From: Desulfobacterales bacterium
Lineage (GTDB): Bacteria; Desulfobacterota; Desulfobacteria; Desulfobacterales; JANQIE01
Length of the DNA stretch: 64,000 nucleotides
NCBI GenBank assembly: GCA_028282295.1
Contig: JANQIE010000178.1
Location: 20,843 to 84,842 of the forward strand
Reading direction: 5' to 3'
The translations under genes were made by a program, and so were the position numbers. Numbering within the stretch: the stretch's first letter is position 1; the number at the start of each line of letters is the position of its first letter. The notes under the pieces were generated by a model that saw only the letters and a list, made by a program, of their open reading frames with translations, was not told where the DNA came from and ran no database searches. Shown one piece after another: positions 52,826 to 61,619 of this stretch.

Positions 52826-54829
52826 CTAATTGAGCAGTCCGCCCGGACGCTTTTCTTCCACCAGCACGCGCCTGACGTGCGCACCGATGGCGCGGCCGAT
52901 ATCCGCGCCGACCTGCCCGGCGTTGTCGGCGTTGTCGGCGCCTGGGTTGCCGGTGACGCTGACATGGTTGGTAATGTGAATATTGGTGCCGCCACCGCCT
53001 TTTAATTCGACCGGGATAGCCCGGTTGCCGCTTAACGGCACGACGGCTTCCGTGCCGTGCAGGATGGCCGGGTAGCCGGACCGGGGGCCGACGGCAACAC
53101 CGCCGGCAGCAAACATCAACGGGGCGTGGCCGCCACCTGCGCCGGGTAACGTGGTGGCGACCGGCGACGCTTCGCCCACGGCGCCCCCGCCGAAAAGACC
53201 GGGCAGCATGCCGAACAGGGCGCCGAACATTCTTTGATAGGCCAGCCGGGCCAGATCGGTGATCATTGAATCGACCAGGGAAGTAAATTCGACTTTGCCG
53301 TTTTTGACGAAATTGACAAAGGCGTTTTCCATGGAATGGGCCGTGCCGGTAAAGGCGGCCTTCATCTTTGCGGCCGCATCGTCGGTGACGCGCACCATGC
53401 GCTCCATTTCCCGTTTGTGGGCCTGGGAGGCTTTGGCGGTGATTTCGGTCCGGGGATTTTTGGATAAAACGGCCGGGGGGGTGTTTTGCTGCACAGCCGC
53501 CGGACCGGCCTCGACGATGGGTGCGGCGGCCTTGTCGGCAGCGGCCTTACGCGACTTTTCGAGCAGGTCGACGGTCTCTTTGAAAATGGTGTTCATGCGG
53601 GCCTGGCGTTCCTTGACCTGCACCATTATGTCGCTGAAGTCGCCGTAAGCTTCGGTGGCCCGCTGGATCCGCCGCGAAAGCGCGTCCATTCGTTTTGGGG
53701 CCTCGACCTGCCAACCGGCCTCCTTGCCGGGGCCGCCCGTGATGGGATAGACCATGCGCTTGGGGCCCCAGTTGTGCCGGCGTTCCAGTTCGCGGATGGC
53801 CTTGGCGTCTTCCTGCAACGCCAGAGTGTAGAGGTTGTACAGGTCGTCAAATTGTTTTTTCGCCAGGGCCGCGTCGCTTTGGGCGGCCTTCTTGCGCATA
53901 TGGGTTGCGATGGCGTAAAAGTTGTTCAGGGTTTTAATCAGCACATCGGCGGACTGGACCATGGCCTGGAAGGAGCTGACCACGTAATAGGCCACATCGG
54001 CGGCCCATTGCCGGAACTGGCCGGTTTTTTTAAATTCGTTGATTTTGTCGAGAAAGCTTTGCAGGCCCTGTTTGAGGACGGCGAAGACCTGGGTCTGCAT
54101 GACCTGCCGCTGAAATTCCTTCCATTCGGAGCGCAAGGCTTCGGTTGTGCCGGTCCAGGTTTTAAGCATGCGGGCGGACTGCCCGCCGAAGCGATCGGCC
54201 ATGCCCTCCATCAGCGCCCGGACGGCGGCCTGGGCGTTTAAACCGGCTTTGCCGATCTGGCCCATTTGGTCGGCGGTGAGTTTGAACTTTTCCTTCAGGA
54301 TTTCATAGGCCGGGATGCCACGCTCGGCCAATTGCATCAATTCTTCGGCGCTGACCTTGCCCTTGGTTGTGATCTGCCCGAGAGCCCGGCCGATCCCTTC
54401 CAGGGTGCCGGCATCGCCGCCCAGGGCCGAAGCGGTGTCGACCAACACGGTCATGTCAGCGATGGTCGGCTTCAACCCCATGGCCCGCAACTGGCGAAAG
54501 ACCTCAATGGCCCGCTCGGTGTTAACCGGCATGTGCAAGGCCCACTCGTTTAATTTGTTGAACCATTCCAGGCCGTGACCTTTGGTGATGGTGTCGAGGC
54601 TGATTTGCAGTTTCTCCGCCGTGGCGGCGGTGTTGATGAAACTTTTGCCGAGCAGACCAAGACCGGCGCCCCCGGCGATGGCGAGCAGCCCGGTCTTGAA
54701 GTTGAATGCCGACCTGGCCGCCGCGTTCAAAAAACCGCGCGTTTTGGTCAGGTTAGTCTGCAGGCGTGTGAAGGCCGCACTGGTGATGTCCCTGGCGGCC
54801 AAAACGATTTCAAGTCGATGATCGGCCAT
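52826..54829 (-). CDS. H: Tail tape measure protein, lambda gpH family
   Basis: The 667-residue protein has the typical N-terminal segment (MADHRLEIVLAARDITSAAF), the hydrophobic core KTGLLAIAGGAGLGLLG and the helical block KGKVSAEELMQLAERGIPAY. The C-terminal part is Gly-rich with FGGGAVGEASPV. It is shorter than lambda gpH (853 residues), so a shorter tail is expected if intact. Confidence 0.9.
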   Translation of the reverse strand: MADHRLEIVLAARDITSAAFTRLQTNLTKTRGFLNAAARSAFNFKTGLLAIAGGAGLGLLGKSFINTAATAEKLQISLDTITKGHGLEWFNKLNEWALHMPVNTERAIEVFRQLRAMGLKPTIADMTVLVDTASALGGDAGTLEGIGRALGQITTKGKVSAEELMQLAERGIPAYEILKEKFKLTADQMGQIGKAGLNAQAAVRALMEGMADRFGGQSARMLKTWTGTTEALRSEWKEFQRQVMQTQVFAVLKQGLQSFLDKINEFKKTGQFRQWAADVAYYVVSSFQAMVQSADVLIKTLNNFYAIATHMRKKAAQSDAALAKKQFDDLYNLYTLALQEDAKAIRELERRHNWGPKRMVYPITGGPGKEAGWQVEAPKRMDALSRRIQRATEAYGDFSDIMVQVKERQARMNTIFKETVDLLEKSRKAAADKAAAPIVEAGPAAVQQNTPPAVLSKNPRTEITAKASQAHKREMERMVRVTDDAAAKMKAAFTGTAHSMENAFVNFVKNGKVEFTSLVDSMITDLARLAYQRMFGALFGMLPGLFGGGAVGEASPVATTLPGAGGGHAPLMFAAGGVAVGPRSGYPAILHGTEAVVPLSGNRAIPVELKGGGGTNIHITNHVSVTGNPGADNADNAGQVGADIGRAIGAHVRRVLVEEKRPGGLLN

Positions 54830-55447
54830 TTAGATACGCTTTCCTTTCATTTTGCGTTTGAAGTTGCGGGTGATGTTGTTACGGGCCTCAACCTGATTGG
54901 AGAGCCAAAACGGTTCGGTCATCGGGCGTTCGGGCAATTTGATGTTTCGGCCGGTTGTACGCCGCAAAAAGAAGTATTTGGCGTCCGGATCATCTTTTTT
55001 CTTCAATTTGCCTCCGATGCGGGCGAAACGGCGGCCAAGCTCGGTGCGGCTGCCCTGATAAAGGGTCGAGACGCCTTCCTGATGTTTGATGAGCAGCGCT
55101 TTCCAGGAGCCGGACATCTTATTTTTCCGATTGCTTACAAATCCGAAACTAAGCTGCATGTCGCCGTCTACAAATGCGACGTTGTAGCGCAACAGACGCG
55201 CCAGGCGGTATAATGGAATTTGGTTTTTTTTGGGCAAGCCGCGCTGGGTTCGCCGGGCGATGACACTCAATTCATGGGCATAGGGATGACCGCCGGGCAC
55301 GCCTTTTTTGATTTCTTCCCGGAATTGGCGCAAGAGCCGATAACCTTCCACCTTGATAGCGGTCTGCAAGGCTTTTTTCTGGCGGTCGCCTTCAACTTCA
55401 AGGGCTTTATGCAGGTTACGAATGCCGGTGACGGTAATTTTAATCAT
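54830..55447 (-). CDS. Minor tail/virion morphogenesis protein between GT and tape measure
   Basis: The 205-residue basic protein (MIKITVTGIRNLHKALEVEG) contains KKALQTAIKVEGYRLLRQFR and a Lys/Arg-rich C-terminus. Small proteins with this start (HK97-gp10- or gpZ-like) are tail completion proteins, though in lambda gpZ precedes U. The ATG overlaps the end of the frameshifted GT frame. The exact role is uncertain. Confidence 0.6.
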   Translation of the reverse strand: MIKITVTGIRNLHKALEVEGDRQKKALQTAIKVEGYRLLRQFREEIKKGVPGGHPYAHELSVIARRTQRGLPKKNQIPLYRLARLLRYNVAFVDGDMQLSFGFVSNRKNKMSGSWKALLIKHQEGVSTLYQGSRTELGRRFARIGGKLKKKDDPDAKYFFLRRTTGRNIKLPERPMTEPFWLSNQVEARNNITRNFKRKMKGKRI

Positions 55448-55739
55448 CTTGGTTCTGCCGGTTTAAGGTGTGTTGCTCCAACGCCCTGATCTTGCCCCAC
55501 ATGCATTCGGACAGGTCGATATCGAGTTCAGCGGCCCGGCGCCGGACCTCGCCGTAGTCGAGGCCGACCAGGCCGAACCCGGCCCGCCATTGGGTCTTTA
55601 CATCGAGCCACAACAACAGCGCGTCTTCGTTGGCCGTAAGCAGGCCGGGCGCCGGCGCGGGCGGTTTGCCTAAGCGCTTGCGGGCTTTGGTTCTTCGTTC
55701 GCGGTCCGGGTCGGCGTGCCATTCCCAGACCTCGATGAG
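55440..55739 (-). CDS. T extension of tail chaperone GT, read by -1 frameshift
   Basis: From the slippery heptamer at 55745-55739 the -1 frame is open for 99 codons to a stop at 55442-55440 that overlaps the next ATG. It begins LIEVWEWHADPDRERR and ends QHTLNRQNQDD; the core WLDVKTQWRAGFGLVGLDYG resembles phage DUF1799-type chaperone domains. No good start codon of its own is present. The fusion would be 187 residues. Confidence 0.8.
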   Translation of the reverse strand, partial: LIEVWEWHADPDRERRTKARKRLGKPPAPAPGLLTANEDALLLWLDVKTQWRAGFGLVGLDYGEVRRRAAELDIDLSECMWGKIRALEQHTLNRQNQDD

Positions 55740-56002
55740 TTTTTTTCTTCTTCCGGACTGCCGTAGGTCTCAATTAAAATGGCATTCCACAGACCCAGGC
55801 AATCCCGGTTGAGTAGTTCGTCGATCCGGGCGAACTCTGCTTCGGGGAAAACCATTTCAAAGACCCGGTCCAGCACGTCATCGGCCTGGGCGAGGTTCAG
55901 ATCAAGCAGGTTAAAGCCGTCCCGGCGAAGTTGTTTAACTTCTTTGCGTTTCAAGCCGCGCACCTTAAACGTGCGGCCGGCCAGTAAAATTTCACGTGCC
56001 AT
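55670..56002 (-). CDS. G: Tail assembly chaperone, lambda gpG-like
   Basis: The 110-residue protein (MAREILLAGRTFKVRGLKRK) is acidic in its C-terminal half and has the size and position of tail chaperones. Translation to the end of this frame gives a low-complexity tail (SSRSGNGTPTRTANEEPKPA), while slippage at AAAAAAC joins it to the T frame. The pair guides tail tube assembly around the tape measure. Confidence 0.8.
   Translation of the reverse strand: MAREILLAGRTFKVRGLKRKEVKQLRRDGFNLLDLNLAQADDVLDRVFEMVFPEAEFARIDELLNRDCLGLWNAILIETYGSPEEEKNSSRSGNGTPTRTANEEPKPASA
55739..55745 (-). promoter_or_regulatory. Slippery site for programmed -1 frameshift (A AAA AAC)
   Basis: In the zero frame codons are GAA AAA AAC, so the heptamer A AAA AAC fits X XXY YYZ exactly. 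It is located near the end of the G-like gene, as in lambda and many other tailed phages. Confidence 0.82.
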
Positions 56003-56460
56003 CAGGGGATAGTCTCCTCGACGCGCCGGTACGGGCCGGAGCCGGAAAAGGTGAATGCCAAGCTTGCGACCCCGCTTTTGGAGGCGCCGATTTTAACGCT
56101 GGTGATGCGCACCCCGGCGTTGGGATCGGCGCTGGTGTCGGGTTCGATGTAGACGATCTGCTCACCGGACCCGGTGGCATATCGGGCGTAAAAGCGGATG
56201 TCCTGCAGGAGCGTACCCGCCAAAAACGCGTCTTGAAGTACTTCCTGGCCGGCGGTGTCGCCGGGATCGTAAAAGCCGTTGGCGCTGCCGCTCCATTTGA
56301 GCATGCCGACATCACTTTTGCCCCAACCGTCGCCAAAGGCGGCGGTATCGATTTCATCGGCGCTGGTGTCGATTTGCCAGTCGGCCATTTCAGCCACCAG
56401 GGCCTCGGTGGTCGAGGCGTTGACGGTGACGCGGGCGTTTCTGCCATTTAATGTTGCCAT
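56002..56460 (-). CDS. V: Major tail tube protein, lambda gpV-like
   Basis: The 152-residue protein (MATLNGRNARVTVNASTTEA) has WQIDTSADEIDTAAFGDGWG and a C-terminal beta-rich segment (GVASLAFTFSGSGPYRR), typical of tail tube subunits. It lies between the tail terminator and the chaperone gene. Its stop overlaps the gpG start. Confidence 0.8.
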   Translation of the reverse strand: MATLNGRNARVTVNASTTEALVAEMADWQIDTSADEIDTAAFGDGWGKSDVGMLKWSGSANGFYDPGDTAGQEVLQDAFLAGTLLQDIRFYARYATGSGEQIVYIEPDTSADPNAGVRITSVKIGASKSGVASLAFTFSGSGPYRRVEETIP

Positions 56461-56474
56461 AATGTTTTACTCCT

Positions 56475-56939
56475 CTAATCGAGCGGGTCGCCGGTCCAGG
56501 GCTGTTTGAGTTCAATGGTCATGACGGCCCCGCAAAAGGGATAGTCGGATATCGCGTCGATTTCCATATCGACGTCGATCAAAAACTCATCGCCGAAACG
56601 GGCATCGACGACGGTCTCTATCTTCTTGCGAAATGTTTCCACGCGCGCTTCACCGGAAAACTGGCGCAGGTTGTCGAGCAGTTGCACCGGTGCGGTGTCG
56701 TCGTGGACATAACACCGGAAGCCGACGGTGTGGGTTTTATACTGCCGGCTTTGCCCGGCGGCTGTGCCCACCGAGTTGAGCACCACAAACGGACAGCTTT
56801 GCTCACCGGGCAAATCGCGCTCATCGGCCGCGATAAACACCTGGTGCGATCGCTGGTAGGTGTCCAGGGCCCAGGTCAGCAGGTCGTCACTGTGGGCCAG
56901 GGCCACACCGATTTGAGTGGTCAATTGGTTGATGTCCAT
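56475..56939 (-). CDS. U: Tail terminator, lambda gpU-like
   Basis: The 154-residue protein (MDINQLTTQIGVALAHSDDL) has mixed alpha/beta structure with YKTHTVGFRCYVHDDTAPVQ and IDAISDYPFCGAVMTIELKQ. Order between joining protein and tail tube suggests the gpU role, capping the tail at its final length. Confidence 0.7.
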   Translation of the reverse strand: MDINQLTTQIGVALAHSDDLLTWALDTYQRSHQVFIAADERDLPGEQSCPFVVLNSVGTAAGQSRQYKTHTVGFRCYVHDDTAPVQLLDNLRQFSGEARVETFRKKIETVVDARFGDEFLIDVDMEIDAISDYPFCGAVMTIELKQPWTGDPLD

Positions 56940-57241
56940 TACAAGCGCGGCCTTTCGTCGCGGTACAGGGTGATCTGCCAGGTCAACCCGTCACCGGTGA
57001 TGGTCGGTGCGCTGTTGCGGTTCTGATCCTTGAACAGACGCCATTGAACGCCATTGATCACCACCCGGTCCCGATAGGCCGGCGCGGCCACGTCGCTTTG
57101 CCGCACGGTCACCACGACGGTCCGGCGCTGCGCATCCTGGTGCTGCTCACCGATGTGGGCCGGGATGTCGGTGCCGTTGTATGTGATGGTGGCATCAAGC
57201 AGCACGCCTAGCGCGTGCGTATGGGCGGTGTTTAAATCCAT
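56939..57241 (-). CDS. Head-tail joining protein, lambda gpFII-like
   Basis: The 100-residue protein (MDLNTAHTHALGVLLDATIT) is beta-rich with RTVVVTVRQSDVAAPAYRDR and VQWRLFKDQNRN. Position just after the capsid gene and overlap with the U-like gene (TAATG) fit FII, which forms the connector to the tail. Confidence 0.7.
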   Translation of the reverse strand: MDLNTAHTHALGVLLDATITYNGTDIPAHIGEQHQDAQRRTVVVTVRQSDVAAPAYRDRVVINGVQWRLFKDQNRNSAPTITGDGLTWQITLYRDERPRL

Positions 57242-57242
57242 T

Positions 57243-58259
57243 TTAGAGCGTCAACGCCACCAACACGCCGGGGCGTTTGCACATGGGCAAGGGGTTGCTT
57301 TGCGAATGTAGATCGACCCCCCGGTTGAATTTGCGCGGTTCCTGCTTGGCGTAGTAAAGCTGGCCGATAGTGTTGGCGGTTTCCATGAAATCGGCCGGCG
57401 CCGCATAGGTGGTAAAGGTGTTCATGGTTCCGAGTGGAAAGGCAATCGCTTGGTCCGCGGGGATGAATCGGCGCTGTGTTCCCTCGCGGTCGACGGCCTG
57501 ACCGCGATATTCTTCAAAGGTCAGCCCGCCAAAGCTGAACTCCTTGCGCGGATCACCACCGAGCCGGTCGATGGCGGCCACATGATTTAGAAAAACCTCC
57601 TTGACCTTGGCGTGATCGATCAGGGCGTCGAAAAACCCCTCGGAGCAAAGTACGTGAACACCGGTCATGACTTCGCCGAGCAGGTTGTCTTCGATGTGAC
57701 GCAAGACATTGCGGCACTTCTGACCAATGTTGGTGGTGGCGGTGCCCAATGCAAAGCCGATCGTTTTTTTGGTAATACCGAACTCGGCAAACAGGTCGTA
57801 GAGGGTTGAACCGTCGGCATCGAGAATCTCACCTTTCAAGGCGCCCATGCGCAAATGTTCCAGGGTAATCCCGTGTTTGCTCTTCATGGTTTGCAGGTGA
57901 TCATTCATGATCTGCGTCAGGGCCGCCATATCCCCTTCGGTTCCGAACGCGCGAATACCGGCGTACTCCTCGGGTAGAATTTCATCATCCAGCGGGATGT
58001 GCGGGATGACAAAAGACCGGACCCGGCGCTTGCCCATTTTGTTTTGCTGGCCCGGCGAACCGACCGGCTGGGTTTGGAGCAAATTGAGCACACCGTCCTT
58101 TTCCTCGATCATTATTGTGCGCGTGCGCACCCCTCTGACCGGCATCAGGTTCACCTGCTCGATACGCCCGTAGTTGTTGGGCAAAATATTGAGGGCGCCG
58201 GTCAGGCTGGCCATGGAAAAGGCGTCGTTGGCCGCAAACGGGTTGATAATTTCGGACAT
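57243..58259 (-). CDS. E: Major capsid protein, lambda gpE family
   Basis: The 338-residue protein begins MSEIINPFAANDAFSMASLT and contains VNLMPVRGVRTRTIMIEEKD, RSFVIPHIPLDDEILPEEYA and a C-terminal FNRGVDLHSQSNPLPMCKRP. This is the lambda-type capsid (gpE) pattern, close to lambda gpE (341) in length. It follows the decoration protein. Confidence 0.93.
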   Translation of the reverse strand: MSEIINPFAANDAFSMASLTGALNILPNNYGRIEQVNLMPVRGVRTRTIMIEEKDGVLNLLQTQPVGSPGQQNKMGKRRVRSFVIPHIPLDDEILPEEYAGIRAFGTEGDMAALTQIMNDHLQTMKSKHGITLEHLRMGALKGEILDADGSTLYDLFAEFGITKKTIGFALGTATTNIGQKCRNVLRHIEDNLLGEVMTGVHVLCSEGFFDALIDHAKVKEVFLNHVAAIDRLGGDPRKEFSFGGLTFEEYRGQAVDREGTQRRFIPADQAIAFPLGTMNTFTTYAAPADFMETANTIGQLYYAKQEPRKFNRGVDLHSQSNPLPMCKRPGVLVALTL

Positions 58260-58318
58260 GATAAAATCCTCCTGGTTGAAAAAAATTAAGGAACCGCGGA
58301 CGAGCGCTTAGCCGCGGA

Positions 58319-58693
58319 TCAGGTTTCCTGCCGGATGATGATGCCGATGGCTTCGAGCTGGGCGATGGCGGCGTCTTTTTGCGGCGTCGTGATGCCGTCC
58401 GGCCAAACCACTCCGCCTTCCCTAAAAATCGCGTCACGGATGATCGCTACACCATCAAGGTCAGCGCCGGTGGCGTCGTAGTTGTCGATTACGATTCCGG
58501 CGGCGTTTTCAGTGCCGTCGGTCGCACCGGGGTTAAAGGCGGCGTATAGTCCCGAGGCGGTGATCTTGCCGACCACCTCACCCACCGCCAACACCTGATC
58601 CGCCGCGATTGTGATCTTGTCCCGGGAATAGTGTTTCTCCTGTTCCCAGGCCAGCACGTCATGGAGCCGGTTGCCTTCGTTGATTACTGCCAT
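58319..58693 (-). CDS. D: Head decoration protein, lambda gpD family
   Basis: The 124-residue protein (MAVINEGNRLHDVLAWEQEK) contains VLAVGEVVGKITASGLYAAF, GTENAAGIVIDNYDATGADL and a C-terminal helix. gpD-type proteins stabilise expanded capsids at three-fold axes. It lies between the protease/scaffold gene and the capsid gene; a palindromic element separates it from the former. Confidence 0.88.
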   Translation of the reverse strand: MAVINEGNRLHDVLAWEQEKHYSRDKITIAADQVLAVGEVVGKITASGLYAAFNPGATDGTENAAGIVIDNYDATGADLDGVAIIRDAIFREGGVVWPDGITTPQKDAAIAQLEAIGIIIRQET

Positions 58694-58726
58694 GGTCTAT
58701 CCTCCTGTTAATTTGCCGGACGTTTG

Positions 58727-58868
58727 GTGTCCATCCGGAAATAGCATCTTTTGGCCCCCGGCGGCGTTCTCGCATTTTTAAAATCCTCAAAATAGCACGC
58801 TATATCTGCGGTTTTAAAAATGCTCGGGCCTTGCCGGGAACCAAAAGCTACTATTTCCGGATGGACAC
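58727..58868. mobile_element. MITE-like palindromic element, copy 3, in the head operon
   Basis: The 142-bp element has ends GTGTCCATCCGGAAATAG and the complement. Both terminal blocks carry the same change (GTGTCC and GGACAC instead of GTGCCC and GGGCAC), so pairing is kept. No clear 6-bp duplication is visible (CGTTTG left, TTTTTC right). It lies between the protease/scaffold and decoration genes in a transcribed region. Confidence 0.82.
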
Positions 58869-58891
58869 TTTTTCGCACGGCGGGCTGAAGT

Positions 58892-59326
58892 TTATTTTTC
58901 CCGGTCGGCCCGCTGCTTGGCGTCGGCCACCAGGGGATTGATTTCGCCGGTGCCGACGGCGCCGACGGCGGCAAAGATATGCGCATGGGCGGCTTGGTCG
59001 GCCTGGGTGTTCAGGATGTTTTCGCGGGCCTTGTCCACATCGCCTTGCATCACCCGGTCTTTGGCAAAGGACAGGTCGGCGACCCGTGCAAGAATGCATA
59101 GATCGAGGATGTCGCCGGCGGCTTTCAGGGCTTGTTCCCGGCCGGTCTGCTCGCCGTCCCGGCGGCCTTGTGCCACCCCGGCGCCGTGGGCCTCGGCGCG
59201 GATATTCTTTGTGTCGGGCGGTGCGGGCAATGTTGCCTTGGGGACGTACCCGAGTTCTTCCAGGGCTTTTACGGCGCCGGCGCCGTTGGGTTCGATCAGG
59301 GCTTTCAATTCATCGGTTAATTTCAT
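58892..59326 (-). CDS. Nested scaffold protein, lambda Nu3-like
   Basis: ATG at 59326 inside the protease gene is preceded by GGAGGATTCAGC, one of the best Shine-Dalgarno sites in the operon. It would produce the 144-residue helical C-terminal part alone (MKLTDELKALIEPNG, then GREQALKAAGDILDLCILAR). Lambda Nu3 scaffold is made in the same way within gene C. Confidence 0.75.
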   Translation of the reverse strand: MKLTDELKALIEPNGAGAVKALEELGYVPKATLPAPPDTKNIRAEAHGAGVAQGRRDGEQTGREQALKAAGDILDLCILARVADLSFAKDRVMQGDVDKARENILNTQADQAAHAHIFAAVGAVGTGEINPLVADAKQRADREK

Positions 59327-60127
59327 GCTGAATCCTCCATTATGATTGGTTTGTTCTCCCAGTTCGGCCACCAGTGCTTCCAGGCTGCCGAGGCGATCGG
59401 CCACACCGGCGTCGACCGCTGCCTGGCCGATCAGGACGCCGCCGCGCCCGTATTCGGTCAGCACGGTATCGGTGGAGACGTCCCGGTAACGGGCAATGGC
59501 GGCGATCATGACGTCGGCCAGGGCGTCGACCCGGTTTTGCAGTTCGACCCGGCCGGTTTTGGTGTTGGGGTCGGCGTTTTTGCGGGGGCTTTGGGAAGAA
59601 ATGATTTCAAAATGTTCTTTGTTGTTCGAGCGCCAGCCGGAGAGCATTACCCCGATGGATCCGAGCTGGGCGGTGGCGTCGACCACGATTTCATCGGCGG
59701 CTGAAGCGAGCCAGTAGGCGGCCGAAGCGCCGAGACCGCCCACGTAGGCGATCACTTTCTTTTTGTCGCCTGCGCGGTGGATCATTTCGGCCAGTTCGTT
59801 GATGCCGCTGACCATGCCGCCCGGCGAGTCGATGTGCAACACGATGGCTTTGACCCCCGGATTGTCCATGGCCGCGGTGAAATCCTCGGCGATCTGCTGG
59901 GTCGATGTGCCGCCGAAGAAAGAGAAGAAAAAGCCGCCATAGCGACTTATGGTGCCGCGCACCGGCAATACGGCCACGTGGTTGCGCATTTCAACGCGCC
60001 AGGTGTCTTCCAGGCTCTGACCGCGTTTGGTCAGCAAGGCGTCGGGCGATAGGGTCGCCATCAATGCTTCGAATCGTTCGGGCGCCATGCCCCAGATTTC
60101 ACCGGCCGGCGGGTTAGGGTTCGTCAT
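58892..60127 (-). CDS. C: Head maturation protease, lambda gpC-like (S49 family)
   Basis: The 411-residue protein has an S49/SppA peptidase domain at about 50-250: VAVLPVRGTISRYGG, HIDSPGGMVSGINEL and the catalytic Ser135 in GLGASAAYWLASAADEI; a Lys near 183 is the likely general base. Residues from about 268 form a helical scaffold-like region. In lambda gpC is cleaved during prohead assembly. It overlaps the portal gene by 14 bases. A second start inside gives the scaffold alone. Confidence 0.9.
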   Translation of the reverse strand: MTNPNPPAGEIWGMAPERFEALMATLSPDALLTKRGQSLEDTWRVEMRNHVAVLPVRGTISRYGGFFFSFFGGTSTQQIAEDFTAAMDNPGVKAIVLHIDSPGGMVSGINELAEMIHRAGDKKKVIAYVGGLGASAAYWLASAADEIVVDATAQLGSIGVMLSGWRSNNKEHFEIISSQSPRKNADPNTKTGRVELQNRVDALADVMIAAIARYRDVSTDTVLTEYGRGGVLIGQAAVDAGVADRLGSLEALVAELGEQTNHNGGFSMKLTDELKALIEPNGAGAVKALEELGYVPKATLPAPPDTKNIRAEAHGAGVAQGRRDGEQTGREQALKAAGDILDLCILARVADLSFAKDRVMQGDVDKARENILNTQADQAAHAHIFAAVGAVGTGEINPLVADAKQRADREK

Positions 60128-61616
60128 CGGTTACGGTCTCCTGATACACGCCGGTTTTGGCGGTTTTGCGGGCATCCGAATCAAAGACAAATCCGTTTTC
60201 ATCGGCCCGTCGGTTATCGGCTTCGATTTCCGCGTCCACGGTTTCCACATCACGGCCACCTTCGGCCACCACCTGGGCCCGGCTCTTGAATCCGGCCCGC
60301 ACGGCAATGACTTCGGATTTGCCTTCTTTTTCCGGGTCGACCCATTGCCAGGCTTCGGGGCGCCAGTCGATGCGGTGGTATTTGCGCCGGTTGCCGACGT
60401 AGTCGTCGATCTTAAGGACGCCTGCAAGGATTGCCGCCGTCAGCCAGCGCAGGGCCACGGGGCGGCAGTACTGGTGAACCAGCATATGCCGCTGAAGCAT
60501 CCGGCACAGCCGCCGGAATTCGAGCAAACCGGCCCGGATGGAAGAGTAGTTGACCCCTTCCAGGTCGCCGGTGAGCTGCTCGTAGGTGATCCCAATCCCG
60601 CGGGCCACTTTGCGCAAATGGTGTTTCATCCAGGCGATGTAACTTCCGGAGACATCCTTGGGCTCGGCAAAGTTGACGTCGTAACCGGGCGGCAGACCGA
60701 CGAAGGTGCCCGGCTCATACGCAACGACATTCACGCCGTTGGCGGCGCCGATCTTGCGGCCGCCCATTAATGGATGGTTGGCGTCTTCTTCCACGGGCGA
60801 TGTAAAAAAACCGCCGAACATGGCGGTGGTCTTGCGGCGTACGAGCTCGGCGTCGTCGCACTGCTCGATTTCGTAGAGGTCCAAAATGGTGGGGGTCAAC
60901 CAGGGCCGGAAGCGGATCTGCCCCGGCCGCAGGGGCCGGCCGATGTGCAGGATCTGATCGGCCGGAACGCGGATCCGGTCCATGTAGGCATGGCCGGTCG
61001 AGGTAAAGCTTTCGCCGGGATGATCCTTGAAGAGATGGTAGGCCACCCGGCGGCCGCTATGGTTGAATTCGATGCCCATGCGGACGGCATGACCGTTGGG
61101 CAGGGTGTCGTTATAGGCGGCGTCCAGGTGATCGGCTTCCAATACCTGGGTTTGAAGCGGCACGGCCAATCCTTGGCTACGCCGCCGGGGGATGAACCGT
61201 ACCAGGGCCTCGCCCGACTCCATCACGGCGCGGGCCACCATGGCCTGCTGTCCATAGGCGTCCTGAATTCCGTCGGCGTCGAGTTCGGGGACCGAATCGT
61301 TCCAGAGTTCCTGGATTTCTTCCTTCAGGTCGGGATTGTCCTTGACCTGCCAACGGGGCATGATACCCGCGCCGACCATGTTGGCCACGAACGAATCGAC
61401 GGCCCCGGCGGCGTTGGCGTTGTTGCGCACCATCTGCCGGGACCGCGACCGCAGGTTTTGAAGCGATCCGAAAAGCGAATCATTGGGACCGCTGGAAGAC
61501 AGGCCCCAGCCGCTCAACCGGCGGCCGGTGGTGGCGGCCTCGTAGTCGGCGGACAGACTTGCCACGGGGATCGGGTGGCCCTGTGGATCGACGATGGAGA
61601 GAAACGGCCCGGCCAT
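60114..61616 (-). CDS. B: Portal protein, lambda gpB family
   Basis: The 500-residue protein matches lambda-type portals: RLSGWGLSSSGPNDSLFGSL, RSRSRQMVRNNANAAGAVDS, GTFVGLPPGYDVNFAEPKDV and YEQLTGDLEGVNYSSIRAGL. The portal ring is the DNA channel of the capsid and the docking site of terminase. It follows gpW by three bases. Confidence 0.94.
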   Translation of the reverse strand: MAGPFLSIVDPQGHPIPVASLSADYEAATTGRRLSGWGLSSSGPNDSLFGSLQNLRSRSRQMVRNNANAAGAVDSFVANMVGAGIMPRWQVKDNPDLKEEIQELWNDSVPELDADGIQDAYGQQAMVARAVMESGEALVRFIPRRRSQGLAVPLQTQVLEADHLDAAYNDTLPNGHAVRMGIEFNHSGRRVAYHLFKDHPGESFTSTGHAYMDRIRVPADQILHIGRPLRPGQIRFRPWLTPTILDLYEIEQCDDAELVRRKTTAMFGGFFTSPVEEDANHPLMGGRKIGAANGVNVVAYEPGTFVGLPPGYDVNFAEPKDVSGSYIAWMKHHLRKVARGIGITYEQLTGDLEGVNYSSIRAGLLEFRRLCRMLQRHMLVHQYCRPVALRWLTAAILAGVLKIDDYVGNRRKYHRIDWRPEAWQWVDPEKEGKSEVIAVRAGFKSRAQVVAEGGRDVETVDAEIEADNRRADENGFVFDSDARKTAKTGVYQETVTDDEP

Positions 61617-61619
61617 GCG

